The position numbers were made by a program, and so were the translations under genes. This document shows positions 52,919-61,830 of a stretch of 64,000 nucleotides of DNA, piece by piece. This DNA is from Chryseobacterium sp. PMSZPI. Its GTDB lineage: Bacteria; Bacteroidota; Bacteroidia; Flavobacteriales; Weeksellaceae. Under the pieces are notes generated by a model. It worked only from the letters and a program-made list of their open reading frames with translations, did no database searches and was not told where the DNA came from. The stretch covers positions 115,097-179,096 of the forward strand of contig NZ_PIZV01000002.1 of NCBI RefSeq assembly GCF_002835665.1. Reading direction: 5' to 3'. Numbering within the stretch: the stretch's first letter is position 1; each line of letters opens with the position of its first letter.

Positions 52919-53662
52919 ATGAACACTAGAAATTCAAGAAATCGTAGCTCAAGAGGATATTTACATTCACCAGAAAACCTTGAAGAAATATATCAATTAG
53001 GATATGATCATGGTTTTAATGATGCATCAAGAGATGAAGATTATGATGATGACTTCTCAGAATATGAGAATTATTTTGAACATGATGACGATGACGACTA
53101 TGATGGCGATGATAATTATGATAATTATGATGATGACTACGACGACGATGACTATGATGAAGATTATGACGATGACGACGATTATGATCAAAGGGGGCGT
53201 AGTGGCAGAAACTTTGGCGGTGGAAATAGGAACCAGCAAAGAGATAGCCAGGGGAGATTCACTTCCGGAAGAGGTGGCTCTTCTCGTGGAAGTTCTCAGG
53301 GAGGATCCCGTGGAAGCTCAGGTTCCAGATCCGGAAACAGAGGAGGGTCATCATCAGGAAACGGAACTTCAAGAAGAGGCTTTGCTTCTATGAGTAAAGC
53401 TGATCGTACCAGAATAGCCAGAATGGGTGGACAAGCATCTCATGGAGGCGGAAGAGCATCAGGATTGAACTCAAACAGAGACGGTTCTCGTGGAACTTCA
53501 GGTAGCAGAGGGTCATCATCAGGAAATGGTAGTTCAAGAAGAGGTTTTGCTGCAATGAGCAAAGCTGATCGTACCAGAATAGCCAGAATGGGTGGACAAG
53601 CTTCCCATGGAGGCGGACGATCTTCCGGACGATCAGGATTCGGAGGCAGACGTAATTCATAA
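52919..53662 (+). CDS. KGG-repeat-like disordered stress protein
   Basis: A 247-residue, mostly disordered protein. After a short N-terminal segment (EEIYQLGYDHGFNDASRDE) there is an Asp-rich stretch (about 40-95, about half Asp/Glu/Tyr), then Ser/Gly/Arg-rich linkers. Two copies of the KGG-like motif RRGFA(S/A)MSKADRTRIARMGGQASHGGG (parts shown) occur near 155-180 and 210-235. In other bacteria KGG motifs occur in general-stress, desiccation-related proteins such as GsiB/YciG. It heads the block of stress genes, so it is plausibly stress-induced. Confidence 0.85.
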   Translation: MNTRNSRNRSSRGYLHSPENLEEIYQLGYDHGFNDASRDEDYDDDFSEYENYFEHDDDDDYDGDDNYDNYDDDYDDDDYDEDYDDDDDYDQRGRSGRNFGGGNRNQQRDSQGRFTSGRGGSSRGSSQGGSRGSSGSRSGNRGGSSSGNGTSRRGFASMSKADRTRIARMGGQASHGGGRASGLNSNRDGSRGTSGSRGSSSGNGSSRRGFAAMSKADRTRIARMGGQASHGGGRSSGRSGFGGRRNS

Positions 53663-53674
53663 TTCTTTTTCCAG

Positions 53675-53712
53675 GATCGCCCCTTTAGCCAACATAAAAG
53701 GGGCAATCTTTT
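53675..53712 (+). terminator. Terminator after the KGG gene
   Basis: GATCGCCCCTTT (53675-53686) pairs with AAAGGGGCAATC (53697-53708) with one mismatch, loop 10 nt, then TTTT. The next gene starts 32 bp later, so it must have its own promoter or rely on read-through. Confidence 0.78.
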
Positions 53713-53739
53713 CCAAAAAACAAAATACCATTTCACATC

Positions 53740-54330
53740 ATGGCCAATAAAGTAACAGAAACAAACAGCACTGCATCTGCAGTAAAGAAAACAACGGTAG
53801 ACAATGCTACTGTGAAAGAAGAAGAAATGAAAAATGCACCACTTCACAAATTTTTTGTAAGTGCACTTAAAGATATTTACTATGCTGAAAATGCAATCCT
53901 TGATGCATTGGAAAAAATGCAGGAAGCAGCGACATCAGAAGACTTGAAAGATGCTTTTGAAGATCATCATCTTCAGACTCAAAAACATGTAAAACGTCTT
54001 GAAAAAGTTTTCCAACTAATTGATGAAAAACCTGAAAAAAAGGAATGTAAAGCCATAAAAGGAATCATCGAAGAAGGTGAAGAAATTATGAAATCTACCG
54101 AAGAAGGAACCTCAACAAGAGATGCAGCATTAATTATTGCTGCCCAAAAAGTAGAGCATTACGAAATTGCTACTTATGGAGGACTTGCCCAGCTTGCTAT
54201 TACCATGGGACATGATAAAGCAGCAGATCTTCTCGAAAGAACTCTTGTGGAAGAAGAAGACACAGACTATCATCTTACTGAAATTGCAGAAACATCCATC
54301 AATTTTGATGCAGATCAGGAAGAAAACTAA
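53740..54330 (+). CDS. DUF892 ferritin-like protein (YciE/YciF family)
   Basis: A 196-residue protein. After an Ala/Thr-rich tail of about 35 residues, helix 1 begins PLHKFFVSALKDIYYAENAIL and the four-helix ferritin-like bundle contains DHHLQTQKHVKRLEKVF, AQKVEHYEIATYGGLAQLA and ERTLVEEEDTDYHLTEIAE, whose Glu/His pairs form the probable di-iron site. YciF-type proteins are induced by stress and are tied to general stress responses; the enzymatic role is unknown. It is part of the rightward stress block. Confidence 0.92.
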   Translation: MANKVTETNSTASAVKKTTVDNATVKEEEMKNAPLHKFFVSALKDIYYAENAILDALEKMQEAATSEDLKDAFEDHHLQTQKHVKRLEKVFQLIDEKPEKKECKAIKGIIEEGEEIMKSTEEGTSTRDAALIIAAQKVEHYEIATYGGLAQLAITMGHDKAADLLERTLVEEEDTDYHLTEIAETSINFDADQEEN

Positions 54331-54341
54331 ACCAGCTATCC

Positions 54342-54379
54342 AATAAGCCGTATAGCTTGTTCTGTATGGCTTATTTTTT
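54342..54379 (+). terminator. Terminator of the DUF892 gene
   Basis: AATAAGCCGTA (54342-54352) pairs with TATGGCTTATT (54364-54374) with one wobble pair, followed by TTTTT. It lies 12 bp after the stop codon. Confidence 0.78.
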
Positions 54380-54401
54380 TAACCATGAACTCAACAATAA
54401 T

Positions 54402-54704
54402 ATGGATTGTCAAAAAATAATAAAAACCCTGAAACACAAAGACTTTATAAAAGTTACCAATGAAGGGAAATGGTTTGAAAACGGAGCGGCGATCTATGCT
54501 AAAGAGATAAAAGATAATATCTTCTTATTATTTGTCATCCTGAAAAATATAGATGTTGAGAATATTCAGGCACTCATTGCCCATTTTGATTGTTTCAATA
54601 GTATTGGATTGAAAGAGCCTGAACAAATCATGTTTTATCTATCCATCAAAGACAAAAATGACCTCCATTATTTTGAGCAATATTTAAAAGTACCTCATAA
54701 CTAA
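54402..54704 (+). CDS. Small hypothetical protein
   Basis: A 100-residue soluble protein. It starts MDCQKIIKTLKHKDFIKVTNE, followed by strands FLLFVILKNIDVENIQAL and a KDKNDLHYFEQYLKVPHN end. A TTG/ATG start upstream of the terminator region is less likely, so I use the ATG at 54402. I recognise no family. It lies 14 bp before the next gene, so both may share a message. No function can be given. Confidence 0.6.
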   Translation: MDCQKIIKTLKHKDFIKVTNEGKWFENGAAIYAKEIKDNIFLLFVILKNIDVENIQALIAHFDCFNSIGLKEPEQIMFYLSIKDKNDLHYFEQYLKVPHN

Positions 54705-54718
54705 TAACCTTATAAAAT

Positions 54719-55099
54719 ATGATTTTTGAAAATGAAACTTTACAACATTCCGGATTGAATGATAAAAATAATGCAATAGAAAATGAATCTTTATTTCCGG
54801 TTATTATCAATTCATATGGAGTTATGGCTTTTTTAATCAAGTCATTAGAAAAGATTAAAAACAATGCAAAATGTGAGGTTCTTAAAGGAGTGGTAGATAC
54901 TTATATGCAAGAATACCTCCTCAATATCCGTGAGTTTCATACTCAACACACCAAAGAAATTAATACCATGGATACTGAAATACGATATGAATCACCTTCA
55001 TTTACTTTATACGCCAAAACTGCTTATTATAAAGTTTTAAAAGAAGAGGAATATATCATGAAACTCCTTGATGTTCTTGAGAATGCCAAGACAGATTAA
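54719..55099 (+). CDS. Hypothetical protein, helix-rich
   Basis: A 126-residue protein predicted mostly helical (SYGVMAFLIKSLEKIKNNAK, VVDTYMQEYLLNIREFHTQHTKEIN, AYYKVLKEEEYIMKLLDVLEN), with no signal peptide or membrane segment. The pattern is like a small four-helix bundle, perhaps distantly similar to DUF892/DUF2383-type stress proteins, but that is a guess. It sits between the DUF892 and catalase genes. The nearby order suggests a stress link. Confidence 0.6.
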   Translation: MIFENETLQHSGLNDKNNAIENESLFPVIINSYGVMAFLIKSLEKIKNNAKCEVLKGVVDTYMQEYLLNIREFHTQHTKEINTMDTEIRYESPSFTLYAKTAYYKVLKEEEYIMKLLDVLENAKTD

Positions 55100-55154
55100 T
55101 TTCTGTATCGAACCTTTATAAACTGCTTTTCCATACACCAACCACCAAAAGATT

Positions 55155-57302
55155 ATGAATATGAACACCAACGAACAAAACAACAAAAAAGCAGACCAAC
55201 TTAAATTTCATACTACTTCTAACGAGGATGAAAAGCTAACCACCAATCAGGGACTGAAAATTAATAACAATCAGGATTCCTTAAAAGCGGGAGAAAGAGG
55301 CCTCTCATTGTTGGAAGATTTTATTCTGAGAGAAAAAATTACTCATTTTGATCATGAAAGAATTCCTGAAAGAGTAGTACACGCACGAGGTTCCGGAGCG
55401 CACGGTATTTTTAAACTCACCAAAAGTCTTGCAGAATACTCCAAAGCGAAATTTTTAACAGAATTAGGAAAAGAAACTCCTGTTTTTGTAAGATTCTCTA
55501 CAGTTGCCGGAAGTAAAGGCAGTACCGATCTGGCAAGAGATATAAGAGGGTTTGCAGTAAAGTTTTATACTGAAGAAGGGAATTATGACCTGGTAGCGAA
55601 CAATATACCTGTATTTTTTATTCAGGATGCTATTAAATTCCCGGATCTTATTCATGCTGTAAAACCGGAGCCTGATAATGAGATTCCACAAGCTGCTTCT
55701 GCCCACGATACATTCTGGGATTTTATTTCTCTGATGCCTGAAAGTATGCACGTTATCATGTGGCTGATGAGTGACAGAGCAATTCCGAGAAGTTTAAGAA
55801 TGATGGAAGGATTTGGAGTACACTCTTTTAAATTCGTGAATGAAGAAGGAAAGGTTCATTTTGTGAAATTTCATTTTAAACCGAGACTAGGAGTACATTC
55901 TGTTGCCTGGAACGAGGCTCAGATTATTTCCGGAGTAGATTCTGATTTTCATAAAAGAGATCTTTGGGAAGCTATTGAAAATGGCGACTATCCGGAATGG
56001 GATTTCGGGGTACAGTTAATTCCGGAAGAAGATGAGCATAAGTTTGATTTTGACCTTCTCGATCCTACCAAGCTGGTTCCCGAAGAAGAAGTTCCTGTAG
56101 AAATTGTTGGAACGCTAACGCTGAACAAAAACCCGGATAACTTCTTTGCTGAAACGGAACAGATTGCTTTCCATCCCGGACATATTATCCCCGGAATAGA
56201 TTTTACCAACGATCCGCTGTTGCAAGGACGATTATTTTCATATACGGATACTCAATTATCAAGGTTAGGTTCTCCAAATTTTCACGAAATCCCAATTAAC
56301 AGATCGATTAATACCGTTCATAATAATCAGCGGGATGGGCATATGAGACAGCAGATTGTAAAAGGGAAAAGCAGTTATGATCCTAATTCTACGGGTGGCG
56401 GATGTCCTTTTCAGGCAATGATGTCTGAAGGAGGTTTTACATCACAGCAAGAAAGAGTTTCAGGAGCTAAAATCAGAGAAAGAAGCAACAGCTTTGTCGA
56501 TCATTATTCTCAGGCAAAACTATTCTACAATAGCCAGTCACTTCCGGAAAAAGAACATCTTCAGAATGCCTTTATTTTTGAATTATCCAAAGTGACATTA
56601 CCTGAAGTGAGGGAAAGATTGGTAGGACAACTGGCATATATAGATAGGTCTCTGGCATGGAAAGTAGCACAGAAATTAGGCGTTGAAGTGAAAAAACTGG
56701 AATGGCCCAACCAGAGCTTACCTGCAGACAGTAATATTGTAGAGCTGCAAAGTGAAGAAAAAGAACCGAAAACAAAGATTTCCGAAGCATTAAGTATGCG
56801 GAATACTGTTAAAAATACTATTAAAAGCAGAAAAATAGGATTCATTGTAGCCAATGGAGTTGATGCAGGTGTTGTAAATGACCTGAAAGAAGCTCTTGAA
56901 AAGGAAGGAGCAAGAATAGAGTTTATTGCACCAAATCTGGCTAAGGTAAAAACTAATGACGGTTCAGAATTGACTCCCAAACATTCTCTGACAAGCACTG
57001 CCAGCGTATGTTTTGATGCCTTTTTTATTGCTTCCGGAGAAGAATCTGCAAAAGAGCTGATGATACCGGAGAACAAACATCTTGTATTGCATTTTATTAA
57101 TGAGGCTTACAAACATTGTAAAGCGATTTACTTTGGGACAGATACCGAAGTCCTTTATCAAAATAGCAATGTTGCTTCTAAAAGGCATGAAGATCCGGCT
57201 ATTATTACATGGGAAGATAGAACTCCAATGCAAAAATTCATTCAGGCGATTGAAAAGCATAGAGTCTGGGAATTGGAAACAGAAAGAAATATGCAAAATT
57301 AA
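55155..57302 (+). CDS. katE: Large-subunit (HPII-type) catalase
   Basis: A 715-residue heme catalase of clade 2. It carries the distal His in [14 protein letters not shown], Asn in [21 protein letters not shown], and the proximal heme Tyr in [14 protein letters not shown]. After the core (to about 520) a C-terminal flavodoxin/GATase1-like domain (about 575-705, [22 protein letters not shown]) is kept, as in E. coli HPII. It breaks down hydrogen peroxide in the cytoplasm. It is a central gene of the stress block. The terminator at 57335-57370 follows. Confidence 0.96.
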   Translation: MNMNTNEQNNKKADQLKFHTTSNEDEKLTTNQGLKINNNQDSLKAGERGLSLLEDFILREKITHFDHERIPERVVHARGSGAHGIFKLTKSLAEYSKAKFLTELGKETPVFVRFSTVAGSKGSTDLARDIRGFAVKFYTEEGNYDLVANNIPVFFIQDAIKFPDLIHAVKPEPDNEIPQAASAHDTFWDFISLMPESMHVIMWLMSDRAIPRSLRMMEGFGVHSFKFVNEEGKVHFVKFHFKPRLGVHSVAWNEAQIISGVDSDFHKRDLWEAIENGDYPEWDFGVQLIPEEDEHKFDFDLLDPTKLVPEEEVPVEIVGTLTLNKNPDNFFAETEQIAFHPGHIIPGIDFTNDPLLQGRLFSYTDTQLSRLGSPNFHEIPINRSINTVHNNQRDGHMRQQIVKGKSSYDPNSTGGGCPFQAMMSEGGFTSQQERVSGAKIRERSNSFVDHYSQAKLFYNSQSLPEKEHLQNAFIFELSKVTLPEVRERLVGQLAYIDRSLAWKVAQKLGVEVKKLEWPNQSLPADSNIVELQSEEKEPKTKISEALSMRNTVKNTIKSRKIGFIVANGVDAGVVNDLKEALEKEGARIEFIAPNLAKVKTNDGSELTPKHSLTSTASVCFDAFFIASGEESAKELMIPENKHLVLHFINEAYKHCKAIYFGTDTEVLYQNSNVASKRHEDPAIITWEDRTPMQKFIQAIEKHRVWELETERNMQN

Positions 57303-57334
57303 TGTAGCCTTCACACCACACATTATATTCAATG

Positions 57335-57372
57335 AAAGCTGCTGTTTGTATTTCATTCGGCAGCTTTTTTTT
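57335..57372 (+). terminator. Terminator after katE
   Basis: AAAGCTGC (57335-57342) pairs with GCAGCTTT (57360-57367), followed by a long T-run. It lies 33 bp after the katE stop and within an open frame that would extend the next gene upstream, supporting the later ATG at 57422. Confidence 0.75.
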
Positions 57373-57421
57373 CAGTCTGGGATTTCAAGAGTTACCCGTT
57401 AAACAATTTAAAGAAAGTATT

Positions 57422-57922
57422 ATGGAATTTCAAAAGAATCTTCTCGACTATATAAGTCAATCCCTGATGACGACAGATGAAACCATTTCAATAGCAGAAA
57501 GTGTCACATCAGGATGTTTACAATTGGCATTTTCGCAAATGCAGAATGCTTCAATGTTCTATAAAGGAGGTATGACAGCTTATACATTACCGGAAAAAGT
57601 GAAATTATTGAAGGTTAATAAACAAGAAGCTGAAGAATGCGATTGTGTCTCTGAAAATATAGCTGAAACAATGGCATTAAGTATTGCCAGATTATATGAA
57701 TCTGATTGGTCTATTGCTACTACAGGTTATTGTACTCCAATCCGAAATTCAGATTATAAAATTTTTGCCTATTTCTCATTTTCATACAAAGGCGAAATCA
57801 TCCTTACCAAAAAACTGGAATTGCATCCCAAAACACAAGCCCTGAATGCTCAGCTTTATTATACGGAATTTATTTTAGGATGCTTTAAAAGTGAGCTCAA
57901 CAGACTTTTAATCTTAAAATAA
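57422..57922 (+). CDS. CinA/PncC-type amidohydrolase
   Basis: A 166-residue single-domain protein with the nicotinamide-nucleotide amidohydrolase fold. The signature SIAESVTSGCLQLAFSQM (about 22-39) differs from the usual AESxTGG by having Ser-Gly after Thr, but the Ser and Thr remain. GGMTAYTLPEKVKLLKV and YESDWSIATTGYC follow the family. PncC enzymes deamidate NMN for NAD recycling; activity here is uncertain. It lies 6 bp before the next gene, an SDR, so the three downstream genes are co-transcribed. Confidence 0.85.
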   Translation: MEFQKNLLDYISQSLMTTDETISIAESVTSGCLQLAFSQMQNASMFYKGGMTAYTLPEKVKLLKVNKQEAEECDCVSENIAETMALSIARLYESDWSIATTGYCTPIRNSDYKIFAYFSFSYKGEIILTKKLELHPKTQALNAQLYYTEFILGCFKSELNRLLILK

Positions 57923-57928
57923 AAACTA

Positions 57929-58723
57929 ATGGAACGAAAACATCAATATGTCCTGATTACCGGTGCTACCAGTGGTATAGGATACGAATTGGCAAAACAA
58001 TTTGCCCGAAATGGTTATGATCTTGTTATTGTGGCCAGAGATCACGAAGAATTAAGTAAAAAAGCAAATGAATTTAAGGAATATGGAATCAATGTTGTCA
58101 GCATTTCAAAAAATTTATTCCTGCAAGAAGAAGCCTATTCCCTTTATTCAGAATTGAAAATGAATGGGATAAGCCCTGAAATTCTGGTAAATGATGCAGG
58201 ACAAGGAGTTTATGGGAAATTTCAGGATACAGATATTCATAGAGAATTAGATATCATCAATTTAAATATCATCTCGGTTATTATTTTGACCAAACTGTTT
58301 ATTAAGGACCGGTTGTCCAAAGGATCAGGAAAAATATTAAATCTTGCTTCTGTAGCGAGTAAATTTCCCGGTCCTTGGCATTCGGTATATCACGCGACCA
58401 AGGCATTTGTGTTATCATGGTCGGAAGCAATCCGTGAAGAATTAAAAGATTCCGGAATTAGTGTGACGGCACTTTTACCCGGACCAACGAATACGGATTT
58501 CTTTAATAAAGCAGATATGAACAAAAGTAAACTGTTGGAAGATAAAGATACGCTGGCTTCACCGGAAGAAGTTGCTATTGATGGTTATCATGCATTGATG
58601 AATGGTAATGATAAAGTGATTTCCGGATTAAAAAATAAATTTTCCGTAGTCATGTCGAATCTTTCTACCGATACTATGGTAGCTCACAGAATGTCTGAAA
58701 TGCAAAAACCTATGGAAAAATAA
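57929..58723 (+). CDS. Short-chain dehydrogenase/reductase (classical SDR)
   Basis: A 264-residue oxidoreductase. The cofactor motif TGATSGIGYELAKQFARNGYD (about 11-31), NAG in VNDAGQGVYG (variant NDAG), the catalytic Ser in KILNLASVASKFPGP and the YHATKAF (Tyr and Lys) make a complete SDR. It is similar to YqjQ/DltE-like SDRs. The substrate is unknown. It is 11 bp upstream of another SDR, in a three- or four-gene rightward unit inside the stress block. Confidence 0.92.
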   Translation: MERKHQYVLITGATSGIGYELAKQFARNGYDLVIVARDHEELSKKANEFKEYGINVVSISKNLFLQEEAYSLYSELKMNGISPEILVNDAGQGVYGKFQDTDIHRELDIINLNIISVIILTKLFIKDRLSKGSGKILNLASVASKFPGPWHSVYHATKAFVLSWSEAIREELKDSGISVTALLPGPTNTDFFNKADMNKSKLLEDKDTLASPEEVAIDGYHALMNGNDKVISGLKNKFSVVMSNLSTDTMVAHRMSEMQKPMEK

Positions 58724-58734
58724 CATTTGAAAAC

Positions 58735-59481
58735 ATGGGGAAATTAGATGGTAAATCGGCCTTGATTACCGGTGCCGATAGTGGAATTGGCAAGGCGGTA
58801 GCGCTTCTTTTTGCATTAGAAGGAGCTGATATTGCCATTATTTATCATTCTAGTGAAAAAGATGCTGAAAAGACAAAGGAAGAAATTGAACATCTGGGAA
58901 AAACATGTATCATTTTTAAAGGTGATATCAACGATTATGAATTTTGTGAAGAAACAACAAAGAAAGTTATTGCACAATTTGGAAAAATTGATATTCTGAT
59001 TAATAATGCCGGAGTGCAGTTTCCTGCCGAACATATTGAAAAGCTTGAAGAAAAGAATATTAGGAAAACCTTCGATTCCAATATTGTTGGAATGATCTTA
59101 TTGACAAAAGTTGTTTTTTCAAACCTGAAAGAAGGAAGCAGTGTGATTAATACAACATCCGTTTCTGCTTATCAGGGGCATCCCGAGTTGCTGGATTATT
59201 CAGCAACCAAGGGTGCCATTGTTTCTTTTACACGCTCTTTGGCTTTACAAGCAAAACCGAAAGGAATCCGTATTAATGCTGTAGCTCCAGGGCCGGTAGC
59301 GACACCACTTACGGAAAAAACCTTTGATGAAAAGAAAGAGAACCTTAATAAATCTCCTTTAGAAAGGAATGCTACTCCTGAAGAGGTTGCTTTTAGTTTT
59401 CTGTTTTTGGCAAGCGCAGACGCGGCTCAGATTACAGGGCAAGTACTTCATCCTAATGGAGGAATGATTGTAAATGGATGA
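58735..59481 (+). CDS. Short-chain dehydrogenase/reductase (YdaD/YhdF-like)
   Basis: A 248-residue SDR: cofactor motif TGADSGIGKAVALLFALEGAD (about 13-33), NNAG in LINNAGVQFPAEHIE, catalytic Ser in VINTTSVSAYQGHP and YSATKGAI. Ending NGGMIVNG is typical. Sequences of this type, with HPELLDYSATKGAIVSFTRSLA, are close to general-stress SDRs in Bacillus (YdaD/YhxC/YhdF). The substrate is unknown, but the group is often osmotic or general stress-induced. It lies 30 bp before the FAD oxidoreductase gene. Confidence 0.93.
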   Translation: MGKLDGKSALITGADSGIGKAVALLFALEGADIAIIYHSSEKDAEKTKEEIEHLGKTCIIFKGDINDYEFCEETTKKVIAQFGKIDILINNAGVQFPAEHIEKLEEKNIRKTFDSNIVGMILLTKVVFSNLKEGSSVINTTSVSAYQGHPELLDYSATKGAIVSFTRSLALQAKPKGIRINAVAPGPVATPLTEKTFDEKKENLNKSPLERNATPEEVAFSFLFLASADAAQITGQVLHPNGGMIVNG

Positions 59482-59511
59482 TTGGATTGTTAAACTTTAA
59501 TATTTTTCATT

Positions 59512-60867
59512 ATGTATAGAGACGGCGCAAGAAAAAGTATATGGCAGGATGAGATCAAGAAATTTTCAACGGAGCCAGACCTTTCCCGGTTATTTGATGT
59601 TGTTATAGTAGGAGGTGGAATTACAGGTGTTTCTACGGCTTTGAAGTTACAAGAATCCGGCAAACAGTGTATTATTTTAGAGGCTGCCAATATCGGCTAT
59701 GGAACAACAGGGGGGACAACAGCTCACTTGAATGATTTTTTTGATACAACCTTTACTCAGGTCATTCGGGATTTTGGATTGGAAAATGCCAAATTATATG
59801 CAGAATCGGGAAAAGATGCCATTGATATTATTGAGAATAATATTGATACTTATAAAATAATTTGTGATTTCACGAGAAAGGCAGCATATCTTTTTGCTTT
59901 GGATGATCAACAGGAAGAACAATTGAAAAGCATTGCTGAGGGAGCTGCTAAAGTAGGACATGAAATGATCTATGTAAACGATATTCCGTTTCCAATTCCT
60001 TTTAAAGAAGCTGTTCGTATTCCTGGCCAGGGGCATTTCCATCCGATAAAATACATTAAAGGACTTTGCAAAATTTTTATAAATCTGGGAGGGGAAATTC
60101 AGGAGAATTGTCGTTGTGAAGATTATGATGAACAGGAAGGTTATGTGATTTTAAAAACATCAAAAGGAGAAATAAAAGCTAAAAACGTTGTGTATGCTAC
60201 ACATATACCTCCGGGAATAAACCTTCTCCACTTTACCAATGCTCCATATCGGAGTTATGCTATGGCTTTTACTCTGAAAGATGATCAATACCCTTGGGAA
60301 TTGGGATATGACCTTTGTGATCCTTATCATTATTTCCGGATTCAGGAATATGATGGTGAAAACCTTCTCATTGCGGGTGGGGAAGACCATAAAACAGGAC
60401 ATAGTGACGATACAGGAGAGCATTTTTCAAAACTTGAAAATTATGTCCGAAAACACTTTAAAGTTGAAACGGTGTATTACAGCTGGTCAAGCCAGTATTA
60501 CGAACCTGTTGACGGACTACCGTATATCGGAAAACTTCCGGGAAGTAAGGGAAAAACTTTCGTAGCAACAGGTTTCAGGGGAAACGGAATGATATTCGGA
60601 ACCCTTTCTTCACAGATTCTTCATGATTTGATTCTTACGGGGAAAAGTAAATATAAAGATTTATTCAATCCCTCAAGGATAAAGCCAATTGCTGGATTTT
60701 CCGATTTTGTAAAAGAAGCTTCCGGTGTTGAAGTTCGTTGGAACAGCGCTGAGTTGAGCTGGGATTGCCCTTGTCATGGTTCGAGATTTAATGTTAACGG
60801 AAAAATACTGGGCGGACCGGCTACAAAGGATTTACAGAAAGTATTTCCTTATCAAAAAAAGGGTTGA
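59512..60867 (+). CDS. FAD-dependent oxidoreductase with a truncated Rieske domain
   Basis: A 451-residue protein. Residues 28-385 form a DadA-like FAD oxidoreductase (DVVIVGGGITGVSTALKLQE; GTTGGTTAHLNDFFD; late FVATGFRGNGMIFG). It normally carries a C-terminal Rieske [2Fe-2S] domain. Here FSDFVKEASG (396-405) jumps straight to VEVRWNSAELSWDCPCHGSRF, so the C-terminal ligand pair (Cys419, His422) is present but the first ligand pair (C-x-H) and its flanking strands, about 60-75 residues, are missing. The frame is intact. The protein may be inactive as a Rieske enzyme. It ends the stress block. Confidence 0.85.
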   Translation: MYRDGARKSIWQDEIKKFSTEPDLSRLFDVVIVGGGITGVSTALKLQESGKQCIILEAANIGYGTTGGTTAHLNDFFDTTFTQVIRDFGLENAKLYAESGKDAIDIIENNIDTYKIICDFTRKAAYLFALDDQQEEQLKSIAEGAAKVGHEMIYVNDIPFPIPFKEAVRIPGQGHFHPIKYIKGLCKIFINLGGEIQENCRCEDYDEQEGYVILKTSKGEIKAKNVVYATHIPPGINLLHFTNAPYRSYAMAFTLKDDQYPWELGYDLCDPYHYFRIQEYDGENLLIAGGEDHKTGHSDDTGEHFSKLENYVRKHFKVETVYYSWSSQYYEPVDGLPYIGKLPGSKGKTFVATGFRGNGMIFGTLSSQILHDLILTGKSKYKDLFNPSRIKPIAGFSDFVKEASGVEVRWNSAELSWDCPCHGSRFNVNGKILGGPATKDLQKVFPYQKKG

Positions 60868-60883
60868 TCTTGAAATTCTATGT

Positions 60884-61672
60884 TTAATTTTTAATTAATT
60901 TAGGCTTCGTTTTCATCACCGTAAAATAAGATGAGGTAAACGCTGAAAGACTTTGATATCCCACTTTATAGGCTACTTCACTTAAAGTGTATTGTTGGGT
61001 GTCTATGAGTTCAATACTTTTTAAAATTCTCGTTAACTGATGGTATTTTTGTAAGGTAATTCCTGTTTCATTTTTAAAGATTCTTTGAAGACTTCTGACA
61101 GACATTTGTGCTTTTTCTGCCAAAGAATCAATATCCATATTATACTTAAAATTGGAATTGATATCCTGACATACGGGAATGAGTCTGTTATCGGTCGGAA
61201 CGGGAATTTCCAAGCTATGACTTTCTTTGCAGAAATTAGGAAGACTTTTTAATATAGCTTTAAAAAAAATATCCTGTTCTTCATTTTCAATCAGGGATTT
61301 ATTCCATTTTGAAGCATATAATAACATTTCTTTAAGAACGGCAGGAACAGCAAATACCTGAACATTCTGATAAAACTCATCTTCAAATACAGATTTAAAT
61401 AAGAATACGGTAAGATTTACCGTTTGAGCCTCCGAAGTTATTTTGTGCGCTTTTCCTGATGGGACCCAAATTACATGATATTGTGGAACCAGATAAATTT
61501 TTTGATCAATATGAAAATACTGATAGCCATCTTCCACGAAACTAAGCTGGGCACGATGGTGTATATGTTCATAATCATCATGTTTCCAGTTTTTTTCACG
61601 CCATACATAAGCTTCCTTTTCTATGGTGTCTACAAACTGACTTTCGGCTTTTTCTGTTAATCCACATTTCAT
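60884..61672 (-). CDS. AraC family transcriptional regulator
   Basis: A 262-residue regulator. The N-terminal cupin part (HHRAQLSFVEDGYQYFHIDQ, YHVIWVPSGKAHKI) may bind a small ligand. The C-terminal HTH pair reads IDSLAEKAQMSVRSLQRIFKNETGITLQKYHQL and TLSEVAYKVGYQSLSAFTSSYF (in part). It is convergent with the FAD oxidoreductase gene on the left and divergent from the flavodoxin-RidA gene, which starts about 160 bp to the right. It probably regulates that gene; the effector is unknown. Confidence 0.9.
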   Translation of the reverse strand: MKCGLTEKAESQFVDTIEKEAYVWREKNWKHDDYEHIHHRAQLSFVEDGYQYFHIDQKIYLVPQYHVIWVPSGKAHKITSEAQTVNLTVFLFKSVFEDEFYQNVQVFAVPAVLKEMLLYASKWNKSLIENEEQDIFFKAILKSLPNFCKESHSLEIPVPTDNRLIPVCQDINSNFKYNMDIDSLAEKAQMSVRSLQRIFKNETGITLQKYHQLTRILKSIELIDTQQYTLSEVAYKVGYQSLSAFTSSYFTVMKTKPKLIKN

Positions 61673-61830
61673 GTTGTCGTTTTGGATGTATTTTTTGGCA
61701 AATTTAATAAAAACGCCAATACTAATTTTGTAACATGATTAGAAGATCATTTCATTGATTTTATTTTTTTAATCTAAAAACTCTGTGTAAAAAAATAATC
61801 CGAACAAAATAAAATTATATCTCATTCATA

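Noticed and set aside
53004..53393. Met/Asp-type alternative plus-strand frame inside the KGG gene
   Set aside because: It is a frame shift of the Asp-rich repeat (gatgatgac read as atgatgacg), giving artefactual Met/Thr-rich sequence.
53440..53847. Minus-strand frame across the KGG and DUF892 genes
   Set aside because: It spans a terminator and two well-supported genes on the plus strand, and its sequence is low-complexity antisense of repeats.
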